Assembly (NCBI GenBank): GCA_016931575.1 | Contig: JAFGEO010000146.1 | Location: 58,544 to 122,543, forward strand | Direction: 5' to 3' | From: Bacteroidales bacterium | Lineage (GTDB): Bacteria > Bacteroidota > Bacteroidia > Bacteroidales > UBA10428 | DNA length: 64,000 nucleotides | Shown: one piece after another, positions 1-8,137 of the stretch | How positions within the stretch are numbered: the stretch's first letter is position 1 | Layout: each line of letters starts with the position of its first letter | Position numbers and translations under genes: made by a program | The notes under the pieces: generated by a model | What the model was told of the DNA's origin: nothing | Seen by the model: the letters and a program-made list of their open reading frames with translations, nothing else | The model's database searches: none

Positions 1-1614
1 GTACGCCCCGTCCCGATTGATAACCCGCAGGAGGTAAAGCCCGGTGTCCAGCACCCCGGGAAACTGGTATATCTCGTTAACCTTTAGGAGATCCTGGCAT
101 ACCAGTTGTCCCTTTGCAGTATAGATTGCCAGTTGTCCCCCTGCATACTTTTCTCCCGGATCGATAGAGAAGCTCCCGTTTGAAGGATTGGGGTATACCC
201 TGATTCCCTGGTCGTCATGCAGGATTCCGGCATCCTCAATCACCAGGGGTGCCTTGATATACCATTGCTGGGTAAAATGCTCATTGAAAGGCCACTGCTG
301 GGCATTGGCGCCATCGTAGGTATAGGCATTGACAATTTCCAGTGCCTGGTAACTATTTCGGTTCATGATGCGGGAATAAGCCCCCATCCTGCCGATATAC
401 CATTGCTGGCCCGGTGCACCGGTATAGGATGAAACCTGAACATTCGCTCCATTGCTGACAGATCCTCCAGCCACCTCCAGGGCTTTCTCCGGATCATGCA
501 CCGGGGAGATCCTGTAGTAGTGGTTATCGAGGTATTCGAAGGTCCATTGCTGGTGATCGAGTCCGGCTTCTGAAGCCAGCGCTACATTGGCTCCCTCATC
601 CGTCCCGGCACCTTCCACCTCGATGATCTTGTTGCTGTGCCGGTTTTTCATGACGTAGGGGCCCTGTTCAATCTTACCGGTGGGCTCGTATTCTGCAACA
701 GGCCAGCCATCGACCCACCTGAGTTTTGAGACTTTCAGGTAGGATGCCCCTCCGGCAGCACCATGATAGTAATGATAGCTCAGAAGGGTGTCCAGCAGGC
801 CAAAATGTCCGGGGCCCAGGTAATTTCCATCCGAGTGTAAAAAAGAAGTTCCGCCACCCAGGTTGCAATCGATGCTGTCTTTATCATAAAAGGGACCTGT
901 TGGATTGGCCGAGCGGCCCATAAATATCTGGTACGTGGAATTGATCCCGCTGCAACAGCTTCCCCGGTTAAAAAAGAGGTAATACAAGCCATCGTGTTCA
1001 GCCAGGTGACCGGCCTCGCACCGATTGTTGGCAACATGGGTAATGTTGGTGGCTTCAAGGGGTTTTCCGGTTAACGAATCGAGCTCCGTCATCACGATCC
1101 CATCCCACCAGGAACCATAGAGCATCCATACTTTCCCGTCGTTATCCTTGAAAATATCTGCATCAATGGCATTTACCGGCCAGGTATCATCTGAATAAGT
1201 GACCATTCCCTGGTCCTCCCAGTTTCCACTGCCCAGGGAATCGGTTGTAGCCAGGCCAATGGCCGAGTTTTGCGACCCGAAGCTTGAGCAGGAATAGTAG
1301 ATATGCCATTTCCCGTTCATATAGGCAATCGCCGGGGCCCAGAAATTGCCCCCGAAACCGTCAACATAGGTATTGATCCACGCAGGCCAGGTGCCAACCG
1401 GAAAAACGGGATCTTCCTCCCTCCAATTGCTGAAACCGGCATTTGTCGCCGACATGACCCAGATACCATTCCCGGTGTTGAACGACCAGTACCTGTCTCC
1501 TTCCTTCACCAACTCTGTCGGGTCGTGGGAAGGCTGGGCTTTTAGTTGAAACCAGATGACTTGCAGCGAAATCATCATGAGGGTGATAATGCCAATCAGT
1601 TGTATACGCTTCAT
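1..1614 (-). CDS. GH43 arabinan-degrading enzyme with ricin-type lectin domain and T9SS tail (C-terminus cut by window edge)
   Basis: Reading leftwards from ATG at 1614, 538 codons stay open to the window edge, so only the last residues are missing. Residues 1-26 form a signal peptide. The GH43 five-bladed propeller follows with its usual acid residues visible: Asp31 in SHDPTELV (general base), Asp151 in NAIDADIF and Glu200 in CEAGHLAEHDGLYYLF (general acid); GPGHFGLL is also typical of arabinanases. From about residue 330 to 480 there are repeated QQW motifs of a ricin B/CBM13 beta-trefoil, then VYPNPSNGSF, the start of a T9SS type A sorting domain. The likely role is extracellular or surface cleavage of alpha-1,5-arabinan or arabinose side chains. 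This fits the pectin-directed genes at 17-34 kb, although it is not in one operon with them. The exact GH43 subfamily is not settled. Confidence 0.88.
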   Translation of the reverse strand, partial: MKRIQLIGIITLMMISLQVIWFQLKAQPSHDPTELVKEGDRYWSFNTGNGIWVMSATNAGFSNWREEDPVFPVGTWPAWINTYVDGFGGNFWAPAIAYMNGKWHIYYSCSSFGSQNSAIGLATTDSLGSGNWEDQGMVTYSDDTWPVNAIDADIFKDNDGKVWMLYGSWWDGIVMTELDSLTGKPLEATNITHVANNRCEAGHLAEHDGLYYLFFNRGSCCSGINSTYQIFMGRSANPTGPFYDKDSIDCNLGGGTSFLHSDGNYLGPGHFGLLDTLLSYHYYHGAAGGASYLKVSKLRWVDGWPVAEYEPTGKIEQGPYVMKNRHSNKIIEVEGAGTDEGANVALASEAGLDHQQWTFEYLDNHYYRISPVHDPEKALEVAGGSVSNGANVQVSSYTGAPGQQWYIGRMGAYSRIMNRNSYQALEIVNAYTYDGANAQQWPFNEHFTQQWYIKAPLVIEDAGILHDDQGIRVYPNPSNGSFSIDPGEKYAGGQLAIYTAKGQLVCQDLLKVNEIYQFPGVLDTGLYLLRVINRDGAY

Positions 1615-1751
1615 ATCAATCACAATTTACGATAAACTGCCGACAAGATAGCTAAACCCTGCTTCCTGCATGTGCAGCATTGTGTCAGGATGGTGGAGCG
1701 ATGTGTAATTTTGCCATCTCCTTTCGGATAGCTTTGGAACCCGGGAATTCA

Positions 1752-1796
1752 TAAAAAAGCCGGAGGACATTCAGCAGATCATGAAGGTTCTCCGGC
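1752..1796 (-). terminator. Rho-independent terminator after the ferredoxin gene
   Basis: On the minus strand GCCGGAG (1796-1790) pairs with CTCCGGC (1765-1759), with an inner TTCA/TGAA pair in the loop. It is followed directly by six T residues. It lies 65 bp beyond the ferredoxin stop codon and is oriented for it. The rest of 1615-1860 shows no gene. Confidence 0.65.
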
Positions 1797-1860
1797 AATT
1801 CTCTACCCTACGGGAAATGCAAGGCTGAGCCATAAAAAACCACTAAGTTACCTATTTCTA

Positions 1861-2052
1861 TTACTCCTCGTATTTAATAATTTCGACCGGGCAGCTATCC
1901 GCAGCTTCGCGGATATCCTCCTCGTTGGCTTCAAGGTCCGCATCATTTTTTACCATTGCCTCATCGGGCATTTCAAATACATTCGGACAAATCTCTTCAC
2001 ACATTCCGCATGAAGTACATCCCTCTTCGATCCATACTTTTTTTATTGCCAT
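1861..2052 (-). CDS. Small 4Fe-4S ferredoxin
   Basis: A 63-residue acidic cytoplasmic protein. Near the N-terminus it has the motif CTSCGMCEEICP (CxxCxxCxxxCP), and it has a lone CP in DSCPVEIIKYEE near the C-terminus. This is the pattern of single-cluster [4Fe-4S] ferredoxins of the Fer4_13/Fer4_15 type, with three Cys in the first motif ligating together with the distal CP cysteine. It carries electrons at low potential. It lies 119 bp downstream of hcp on the same strand, and the hybrid-cluster protein needs an electron donor, so it is a plausible redox partner (inference). The two hairpins between the genes may separate the transcripts. The terminator at 1752-1796 closes the unit. Confidence 0.9.
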   Translation of the reverse strand: MAIKKVWIEEGCTSCGMCEEICPNVFEMPDEAMVKNDADLEANEEDIREAADSCPVEIIKYEE

Positions 2053-2106
2053 CGTTCTACTTTAATATCTATTCACTGTGAGTCTTTCAGCGAAGACCAG
2101 AATACG

Positions 2107-2162
2107 GGCAGTCACCACGGTGAAAAGACGTGGTGACTGCCACCTGCCCTTAAGCAGGGCAG
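2107..2162. repeat. Tandem strong hairpins between hcp and ferredoxin (REP-like or terminator)
   Basis: GGCAGTCACCACG (2107-2119) pairs perfectly over 13 bp with CGTGGTGACTGCC (2129-2141) around a 9-base loop. Immediately next, CTGCCCT (2144-2150) pairs with AGGGCAG (2156-2162) around loop TAAGC. There is no T tract, so this may be a palindromic repetitive element or a processing or attenuation site rather than a simple terminator. Confidence 0.6.
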
Positions 2163-2171
2163 TAGTAAGTT

Positions 2172-3818
2172 CTATGCCACATGAAGGGCCACATCTTCTT
2201 CGACCTTACCAATGCCTGCAATCCCGAAGTTCTCGACCAGCACCCTGGCTACATTGGGCGATAAAAAGGCTGGCAGCGTTGGCCCGAGATGGATATTCTT
2301 CACCCCCAGGTATAGCAGGGCCAGTAAAACGATCACCGCCTTCTGTTCATACCATGCGATATTGTAGGCAATGGGTAACTCATTGATATCGTTAAGTTCA
2401 AACACTTCCTTTAGCTTCAGGGCGATCACAGCCAGGGAATAGGAATCGTTACACTGACCGGCATCCAGCACACGGGGTATCCCCCCGATATCGCCGAGTG
2501 GCAGTTTGTTGTACCTGTACTTGGCGCATCCTGCGGTAAGAATTACCGTATCCTGCGGGAGTTTTTCGGCGAACTCAGTATAGTATTCACGACCCTTCAT
2601 GCGCCCGTCGCATCCGGCCATTACCAGGAATTTCTTAATAGCGCCTGATTTGACTGCATCGACCACCTTATCTGCCAGCTGAAGCACCTGGTTGTGAGCA
2701 AAGCCGCCAATGATCTCTCCGGTTTCGATTTCCGTTGGGGCCGGCAAACGTTTTGCATGTTCAATAATCTCTGAGAAATCTTTTGGTTTACCATCTGTTC
2801 GGTCGGGTATGTGCGTGCATCCCTCAAAACCGGATGCCCCGGTGGTATATACCCTGTCTTTATAGCTTTCCCTTGGCGGAACGATACAATTGGTGGTAAA
2901 AAGGACCGGACCGTTGAAGCTCTCAAACTCCTCCTTCTGCTTCCACCATGCATTGCCGTAGTTGCCGACAAAGTGCTCATATTTCTTAAAAGCAGGGTAA
3001 TAGTGTGCCGGCAGCATCTCACTATGGGTGTAGACGTCTACCCCGGTACCATCCGTTTGCTTCAGCAGCTCTTCCATATCCTTAAGATCGTGTCCGCTGA
3101 TCAGGATCGCAGGATTGCTCCGAACACCGATATTCACTTTTGTCATTTCAGGATGTCCGTAAGAATCAGTATTTGCCTTGTCCAGCAGTGCCATCACGTT
3201 CACCCCGTACTCTCCACACTCCAGGGTCAGACTAACAAGCTCATCCACACTGATATCGGTACGTGTGGTGGCAACCAGGGCCTTGTGCATGAAAGCATAT
3301 ACCTTCTTATCGGTATATCCCAGGTTAAAGGCATGCTCAGCATAGGCAGCCATCCCTTTCACGCCGTAGGTCAGCAGCTCTTTCAGGGAGCGGATATCTT
3401 CATTGGACTCGTTCAGGATACTCACCAGCAGACTTTTATTGGTGATTGCCTGCTGGTCGGATGCTGACCATATTGCCGGATCCGGGGCACCCTCTGGTAT
3501 GGCAATTCCGTTATCAACCAACGCAGATCTCAGGTTTTCCCTAACCGCAATCCCCTCCCTGATCTTGTTTGAGATCTTTTTATCATCAAAGTTGGCGTTG
3601 GTAATGGTCATAAACAGTGCTTCAAAGACAAATTGGTCAGCCGCTGCTGCGGGGATTGAGTGCTTTTCAGCCAAAACAGCCTACCAGGAAACTCCTTTGG
3701 AAACATAAACCAGCAGGTCCTGCAGGTTTGAAGTAGTATCCTGCTTTCCACATACTCCGATTTTTGTACATCCGGTACCCTTAGCAGCCTCCTGGCATTG
3801 AAAACAAAACATGCTCAT
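2172..3818 (-). pseudogene. hcp: Hybrid-cluster protein (hydroxylamine reductase), interrupted by one in-frame TAG
   Basis: The frame from ATG at 3818 (or the canonical MFCFQCQ start at 3812) to the stop at 2172 spans 549 codons, the normal length of class I Hcp. The N-terminal cluster cysteines are C3, C6, C15 and C21 counted from MFCFQCQ, matching anaerobe-type Hcp. The hybrid-cluster region has [39 protein letters not shown] and QCNDSYS. Codon 46 counted from 3818 (3683-3681) is TAG. It follows KGVSW and precedes AVLAEKHS with no change of frame, so a single base change from Tyr or Trp explains it. As read, the first product is a 45-residue stub; restart at TTG 3674 would lack the N-terminal cluster. 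Hcp reduces NO or hydroxylamine in nitrosative stress. An HcpR-like operator lies upstream. The TAG could be a true mutation or a sequence error. Confidence 0.9.
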
Positions 3819-3885
3819 AATTTTGTGTTATTAAATTAACATTAGAATTCAGTACTGCAAAGGAAGTTTAAAAAGCAAGTATTTT

Positions 3886-3903
3886 TTGTAACATATGTTA
3901 CAA
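3886..3903 (-). promoter_or_regulatory. Perfect palindromic Crp/Fnr-family (HcpR-like) operator upstream of hcp
   Basis: TTGTAACATATGTTACAA is a perfect 18-bp palindrome 67 bp upstream of the hcp start. The form GTAAC-N4-GTTAC matches, from memory, the consensus described for the Crp/Fnr-family nitrosative-stress regulator HcpR outside Desulfovibrio. The regulator gene itself is not in the window. No convincing -7 element could be placed between the site and the gene. Confidence 0.75.
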
Positions 3904-4096
3904 TGGATGTAGTTTTCCGATATTTTTTCCTTGGGATAATGCAGAAGGGGATTTACATGCTTTCGGGAGGCTTAGCCATTGGCACGAGATCATACTGCAT
4001 CAGGAAATGATCACGACTATGCATAAGAGAACAACTGCCTGATCCTTAAGGTATTTTAAGCCAGACAGGCTTATTGGGACCATCCTCCGCCAGAAA

Positions 4097-4738
4097 CTAC
4101 AGCTTATAACCCAGCATCAAATGAACCCCTGAAAACGCATAATAGGCATAAAAATTGGTGCTAAGGCCTGGGACTTCGTAGTCAAGGTCCAGGTAAAGAT
4201 CATTCATGAGTGAGGCATTGTACTGAACACCAACAGAAAAGTCAGAAAATTCCCAGCTGCATCCGGCATGAAAATCAAGGTTTGCCTCGGAGATATCCTC
4301 ATCTCCATCTGAGTAATCGGAATACATGGGGATGCTGCTGACAAAATTTTCGATATGCATTTCATCATTTAGCATGATATCTACTCCCACTCCGGCATAG
4401 ACCCTGAGTCCTGAAAAAAAGATCCTGCCGAATGATAGCGGAAGTATGATTCTATGAATGGCACTAGCCTCCTGTTCAGTTGAAGAATTGTACACCACCA
4501 GGTTCCCCTTGTTCAGGTATGAAGGGGTAAACTGTACATAGTACTTTGAGAAATCGTACCGGACAAACAGACCTCCAGTATAACCTGCTTTTGATTTAAC
4601 ATCAAACTCAACAATCCTCTCGGAATCAAGCCTAACAAATCCAGGTCCTGCTCCAACATTGAGTCCTGCAGAAATCTGTGAGTAGCAAGTACTTGAAAAA
4701 GTCAGTACGAGGATGAGCAAAATGGCTGTTTTTTTCAT
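4097..4738 (-). CDS. Outer-membrane beta-barrel protein (PorT-like)
   Basis: The start is placed at ATG 4738 because it begins a clean signal peptide, MKKTAILLILVLTFSSTCYSQ. An upstream in-frame ATG at 4816 would add 26 residues that look unlike a secretion signal. The mature part of about 190 residues alternates hydrophobic and polar residues in short strands separated by Gly/Asp/Asn turns, for example AGLNVGAGPGFVRL and FSVGVQYNASL, and ends GVHLMLGYKL. This is typical of the small OMP_b-brl families common in Bacteroidota. It is monocistronic with no informative neighbour, so the substrate or partner is unknown. A weak inverted repeat (TAAGCC/GGCTTA, 4057-4073) lies beyond the stop. Confidence 0.75.
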   Translation of the reverse strand: MKKTAILLILVLTFSSTCYSQISAGLNVGAGPGFVRLDSERIVEFDVKSKAGYTGGLFVRYDFSKYYVQFTPSYLNKGNLVVYNSSTEQEASAIHRIILPLSFGRIFFSGLRVYAGVGVDIMLNDEMHIENFVSSIPMYSDYSDGDEDISEANLDFHAGCSWEFSDFSVGVQYNASLMNDLYLDLDYEVPGLSTNFYAYYAFSGVHLMLGYKL

Positions 4739-4937
4739 CGTGCAGGTATAGGTTGTTAAAATTTTTCGAATAGGCTGAACTTCTCTAAAAATACAAAAAA
4801 ACTCGTTCCCGGACAAGCATCTGCCCTAACATATTGGTGAAGCAGAATGTCGGATCCCGGTAATAGCTTCTGATTTTGTTGAGAATTGCCCCGATCAGCC
4901 AGCAGGAATAATCCTATCCTTGCATAAAAACCATTTC

Positions 4938-5300
4938 ATGCAAAAAGTCCTCCTCTCCTTACTCTTCCTTTTCATCGGGCTAAGCAGTAAATTTTCACAG
5001 TACACCTTTGAAAAGGGTTATATCATCACACTTGAACAGGATACCGTACATGGCCTGGCCGGGTCAGGAAATACCAAAACCAATGCACAGATCTGCATCT
5101 TCAAAACAGAAGAGAAGGCACAGCCCGAAAAGTATACTCCGGGTGAAATCCTGGCTTACAACATAAACGACAGGAAGCATTATGTCAGTAAGCTTGTGAA
5201 GGAAGGGAAAGATGAATCAGAAATGTTCCTGGAGTACCTGATGGACGGAAGCATTGACCTCTACTTTTACACCAACGACCTGAACTGCAAGTCAGAATAG
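4938..5300 (+). CDS. Short secreted hypothetical protein, probably C-terminally truncated
   Basis: ATG at 4938 starts a signal peptide (MQKVLLSLLFLFIGLSSKFSQ). A TTG at 4920 is the only earlier option. The 120-residue product then has GYIITLEQDTVHGLAGSG, ICIFKTEEKAQPEKYTPGEI and YFYTNDLNCKSE. From memory, this pattern (a signal peptide, a TLEQDTVxG segment, a CxFK strand and YTPGEI) is the N-terminal part of longer Bacteroidota surface proteins of several hundred residues that continue beyond the LYFYxxD segment. Here a TAG stops it, and the next in-frame codons hit TGA five codons later, so readthrough would not restore more. I infer a truncated gene. The function is unknown. The downstream gene is convergent, 35 bp away. 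Confidence 0.55.
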   Translation: MQKVLLSLLFLFIGLSSKFSQYTFEKGYIITLEQDTVHGLAGSGNTKTNAQICIFKTEEKAQPEKYTPGEILAYNINDRKHYVSKLVKEGKDESEMFLEYLMDGSIDLYFYTNDLNCKSE

Positions 5301-5335
5301 GCAAAAGAAATAAGGTGATAATATTGTATGCCAGG

Positions 5336-5857
5336 TTATTTACCGGCAGGATTCCTTCTGCCGAATTGCCAGTGTAACCTGACCGGCAGATCGAAGTAGG
5401 TGTATAAGTTACTGTATTCCCGGTAGGATGGCTGGACTGTACATCGCAGTCCTATTGAGATTTTAAGCCTTGGCATGCTATCCCCGAAAAGAGTGTAGGT
5501 ATAATAAACTCCCCCCCCGGTAACATATCCGTTTTGCTGCTCATAGAGAGCCGGTCCGTTGACCAGTTCCAGTTCCATCTGGTGTTTCTCTCCAAACCTG
5601 ACACCCAGCGGCAACAGGATCTGATTTCCCCATCCTGTGTAACCGAATTCAAATCCTCCCCTGGCCTTAAGTTTAGGAGAAAAAACATGCAGGTAATCCA
5701 CCTCCAGACCCAAACCATTCCCTCCGAAATCAAATCCGGCGCTATGAGCCAGTCCGACCGGTACATTCAGCCCGGCTTCAACAAACTGTCCACGGACGGG
5801 AAAAAGGGCAAAGGTCCCAAGAATAAAAAGCAATATTAACGGTTTATTGCAGCTCAT
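5336..5857 (-). CDS. Small outer-membrane beta-barrel protein
   Basis: A 173-residue protein with an N-terminal signal segment (LILLFILGTFALFPVRGQ). The rest is Gly- and aromatic-rich amphipathic beta strands, such as LGLEVDYLHVF, ARGGFEFGYTGWG, TGGGVYYTYTLFG and YTYFDLPVRLHWQFG. I assign no specific family. Its first 14 bases overlap the end of the upstream hydrolase gene (5844-6554) in another frame. The two are therefore likely cotranscribed and translationally coupled, and both products act in the envelope. The role is unknown. Confidence 0.7.
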   Translation of the reverse strand: MSCNKPLILLFILGTFALFPVRGQFVEAGLNVPVGLAHSAGFDFGGNGLGLEVDYLHVFSPKLKARGGFEFGYTGWGNQILLPLGVRFGEKHQMELELVNGPALYEQQNGYVTGGGVYYTYTLFGDSMPRLKISIGLRCTVQPSYREYSNLYTYFDLPVRLHWQFGRRNPAGK

Positions 5858-6554
5858 TCTGAATGAAAAAGTTTTGCATAAGATCTACTAACTGTGACTC
5901 CTGTTCTTCCTGGCTGATGGTTGCAGTCCCGTCTCCCTCTTGGGGGCCGTATTTGCCAAAGCCGGCATGGTTTCCACCTGCGATGGTCGTATAGATGGTT
6001 TCCTGTGGAAGGCGGGGCTTTCCTGCTTCAAAATTTTCCCAATCCAGCACCTGGTCTTCCGAAGCGGTTATCGACAGTACCGGTTGCTCCCAGGTGCTCA
6101 AATCGACGGATTCTGCAGGGTAGGCAGCAAACAATATCATCCCCCTGAACAGGTTAACATCCTCAGCAACCATAGAGCAGCCCATAGCACCGCCAAGGCT
6201 GTGCCCGGCAATTACCCAGTCTCGTTCGTCCTGATCCGCCAAAACTCTTTGTGCAGCTTTTAGATCCAACACCGCCAGGTTAGCCGGCATTTTAAGAATA
6301 AGAACCCTGTGGCCGTTACCACTCGCGGCAAAAGCAGCACAAAGGCTGATATAAGCGTGAGGATCGACGAGTCCCCCGGGATAATATAATAATCCTGCTG
6401 AAGCCGGATCAGATCCTCCCACAGGATCGATGGAGATAAATTCCCTGGTTTCAGTAATCTCAACACCCACAGGCTCCTCAGACGATTCAGGGAGGTAGGT
6501 GCACCCCATCGGGAGCACGCAACAGAGAAGAAGTTTGAGTATCTTCTTTTGCAT
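5844..6554 (-). CDS. Alpha/beta-hydrolase lipoprotein
   Basis: A 236-residue protein with a lipobox-type signal peptide (LLLCCVLPMGC, lipidation probably at Cys18) and an alpha/beta-hydrolase domain. The features are an oxyanion segment YYPGGLVDPHAY, the nucleophile elbow AGHSLGG, a strand and acid region SITASEDQVLD with a probable catalytic Asp, and the histidine in GGNHAGFGKYGPQ. This pattern belongs to the dienelactone-hydrolase-like Abhydrolase_5 proteins. It probably acts as an esterase or lipase-like hydrolase anchored in the periplasm or outer membrane. The substrate is not inferable. It overlaps the downstream barrel gene by 14 bp and is divergent from the sulfotransferase operon at 6727. 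Confidence 0.8.
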   Translation of the reverse strand: MQKKILKLLLCCVLPMGCTYLPESSEEPVGVEITETREFISIDPVGGSDPASAGLLYYPGGLVDPHAYISLCAAFAASGNGHRVLILKMPANLAVLDLKAAQRVLADQDERDWVIAGHSLGGAMGCSMVAEDVNLFRGMILFAAYPAESVDLSTWEQPVLSITASEDQVLDWENFEAGKPRLPQETIYTTIAGGNHAGFGKYGPQEGDGTATISQEEQESQLVDLMQNFFIQNELQ

Positions 6555-6726
6555 AAGTTAAAAAAGGCAATGTTTTAAATGGTCAAACAAAGTTAATCAT
6601 TCCCGAAAATGTAAAAGGTAATATAATGAAGTTATAAGTCGTTAAAACCTGCGTATTCTTATGACATGATTATGCCCTGAAGTATTTTTTATTTACTTTT
6701 AGCCTTCAAAAATAGCGCTGGTTCGC

Positions 6727-8001
6727 ATGCTGAAAAAAATACTTACAACATTTTCAATCATAGTTATTTACCTTTTCTCCCTGGCGATGTTTGGCTGGAT
6801 GGTAAGTCATGTGGTAAAAGGAGATAAAAACTTTGGCATTTTAAACAAGCCCATTGAATTCATGTTTTCTTTCCCCGACACCTTTGCCCAGGCAGTAAAA
6901 GAGGTAAATACGAATCCCCCTACTTTCCTTCCCACCCCCGAAGGTTTTACCCCCATCAATAGGCTGGAAGAAGATTTCATCGTATTAACAACGTATACCA
7001 ATGAGGAGGATAACCGCACCGTTGCGCTGGTAAACCTCAAAAATGATGAAGAGCTTTATACCTGGAACATTGAGAATCCCTATGAGGAACATGACAGGAT
7101 CATGAATCCACTTCTGTTTCCTGACAAGAGTCTGATATACTCCTTTGAAGGAAAAGAACTTGTCAAAATAGATGCAAAGGGCAAGGTGCTCTGGAAGCAG
7201 GATAGTATCTGGACTCACCATTCAAAAAATATCGATGCTGACGGAAATATCTGGATCTGCTCTTTCGCCCCGACATGGGCAGCAACAGCGATGTATAAGC
7301 TTAATGGAATACCCGTCTACTATAATGACAACTACATTACAAAGCTCGATCCGGAAACGGGGAGGATACTGTATCACAAATCTGTTACCGAGATACTTAC
7401 CGAGAACGGGCTTATACAAAATCTTTTAAAGTCGCCGAATTACCTCGATCCAATACACCTGAACGATGTGGAACCGGCAATGAAAAACACGAAATATTAT
7501 AAGAAAGGGGATGTTTTCCTGAGTTCGAGATGTGCCTCCTTTTTTCTACAGTTCAGGCCTTCTACGGATAAAGTTATTCGCATGATTGAAGGGCCTTTTG
7601 CTAATCAGCATGACGTGGACTTTTTGGATGACAACAGCCTGGTGTTTTTCAACAATAACTACTATACTATCTGGTCTTTTGAGTCAATGAAAACGCCAAT
7701 GTCACCAACAGGTGTTGCTATAGCAGGCGATCTGTACTCAAATATCGGACATTATGATTTTGAAACCGGAGAGATCTCATTTATTGGAGATTCTGTTTTC
7801 AGAGCTAACCAAATCCTGACTCAGACTGAAGGCCTGGTACAATTCGTTGATCCTTCAACCTACCTGGTCGAAGAGCAGAATACCGGTTTGATATGGGTGA
7901 TCCGGGATGACGAAGTAATCTATAAAAACGTATTTGATTCGCCGCTTAAGGGCTATCATCATTTACCTAACTGGACAAGAGTAATTACGAATTATGATTG
8001 A
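6727..8001 (+). CDS. Arylsulfotransferase (ASST)-like membrane-anchored propeller protein
   Basis: A 424-residue protein. Residues 8-30 form an N-terminal transmembrane anchor (IIVIYLFSLAMFGWMVSHVV), followed by a predicted periplasmic beta-propeller. Features in common with ASST-family sulfotransferases are THHSKNIDADGNIWICSF, where a strand motif HxxxxDxxGNIW includes the family's histidines, KLDPETGRILYHKSV, and NQHDVDFLDDNSLVFFNN. Family members transfer sulfuryl groups between phenolic compounds through a His intermediate. Many distant members are uncharacterised, so activity here is not certain. The stop TGA (7999-8001) lies inside the next gene, which starts at 7994. With the third gene also overlapping, this is a tightly coupled three-gene operon with another predicted sulfotransferase. 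Confidence 0.75.
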   Translation: MLKKILTTFSIIVIYLFSLAMFGWMVSHVVKGDKNFGILNKPIEFMFSFPDTFAQAVKEVNTNPPTFLPTPEGFTPINRLEEDFIVLTTYTNEEDNRTVALVNLKNDEELYTWNIENPYEEHDRIMNPLLFPDKSLIYSFEGKELVKIDAKGKVLWKQDSIWTHHSKNIDADGNIWICSFAPTWAATAMYKLNGIPVYYNDNYITKLDPETGRILYHKSVTEILTENGLIQNLLKSPNYLDPIHLNDVEPAMKNTKYYKKGDVFLSSRCASFFLQFRPSTDKVIRMIEGPFANQHDVDFLDDNSLVFFNNNYYTIWSFESMKTPMSPTGVAIAGDLYSNIGHYDFETGEISFIGDSVFRANQILTQTEGLVQFVDPSTYLVEEQNTGLIWVIRDDEVIYKNVFDSPLKGYHHLPNWTRVITNYD

Positions 8002-8137
8002 GCTATACATAGGACCCGGAATGGGTATCGGGACGATCATCCTGATGTTTTTAATCGGGGGGATTGTCTTATTTGCATTCGGATACATTTTCTGGCTTAA
8101 GATCAGAAAGCTATTCAGGAAGAAGAATAAATCATGA
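7994..8137 (+). CDS. 47-residue single-pass membrane protein bridging the two sulfotransferase genes
   Basis: ATG at 7994 opens a 47-codon frame. Its start overlaps the ASST-like stop by 8 bases, and its TGA (8135-8137) overlaps the next gene's ATG (8134) as ATGA. The product has a short N-terminus (MIELYIGPGMG), one long transmembrane segment (residues about 11-35, IGTIILMFLIGGIVLFAFGY) and a basic cytosolic tail (KIRKLFRKKNKS). Overlap at both ends and the clean topology support a real gene despite the size. It could be a membrane scaffold linking the anchored ASST-like protein and the membrane-attached sulfotransferase (inference). No homologue is recognised. Confidence 0.75.
   Translation: MIELYIGPGMGIGTIILMFLIGGIVLFAFGYIFWLKIRKLFRKKNKS

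Noticed and set aside
4057..4073. Inverted repeat TAAGCC/GGCTTA beyond the barrel gene
   Set aside because: The stem is short and no T tract follows in the gene's direction.
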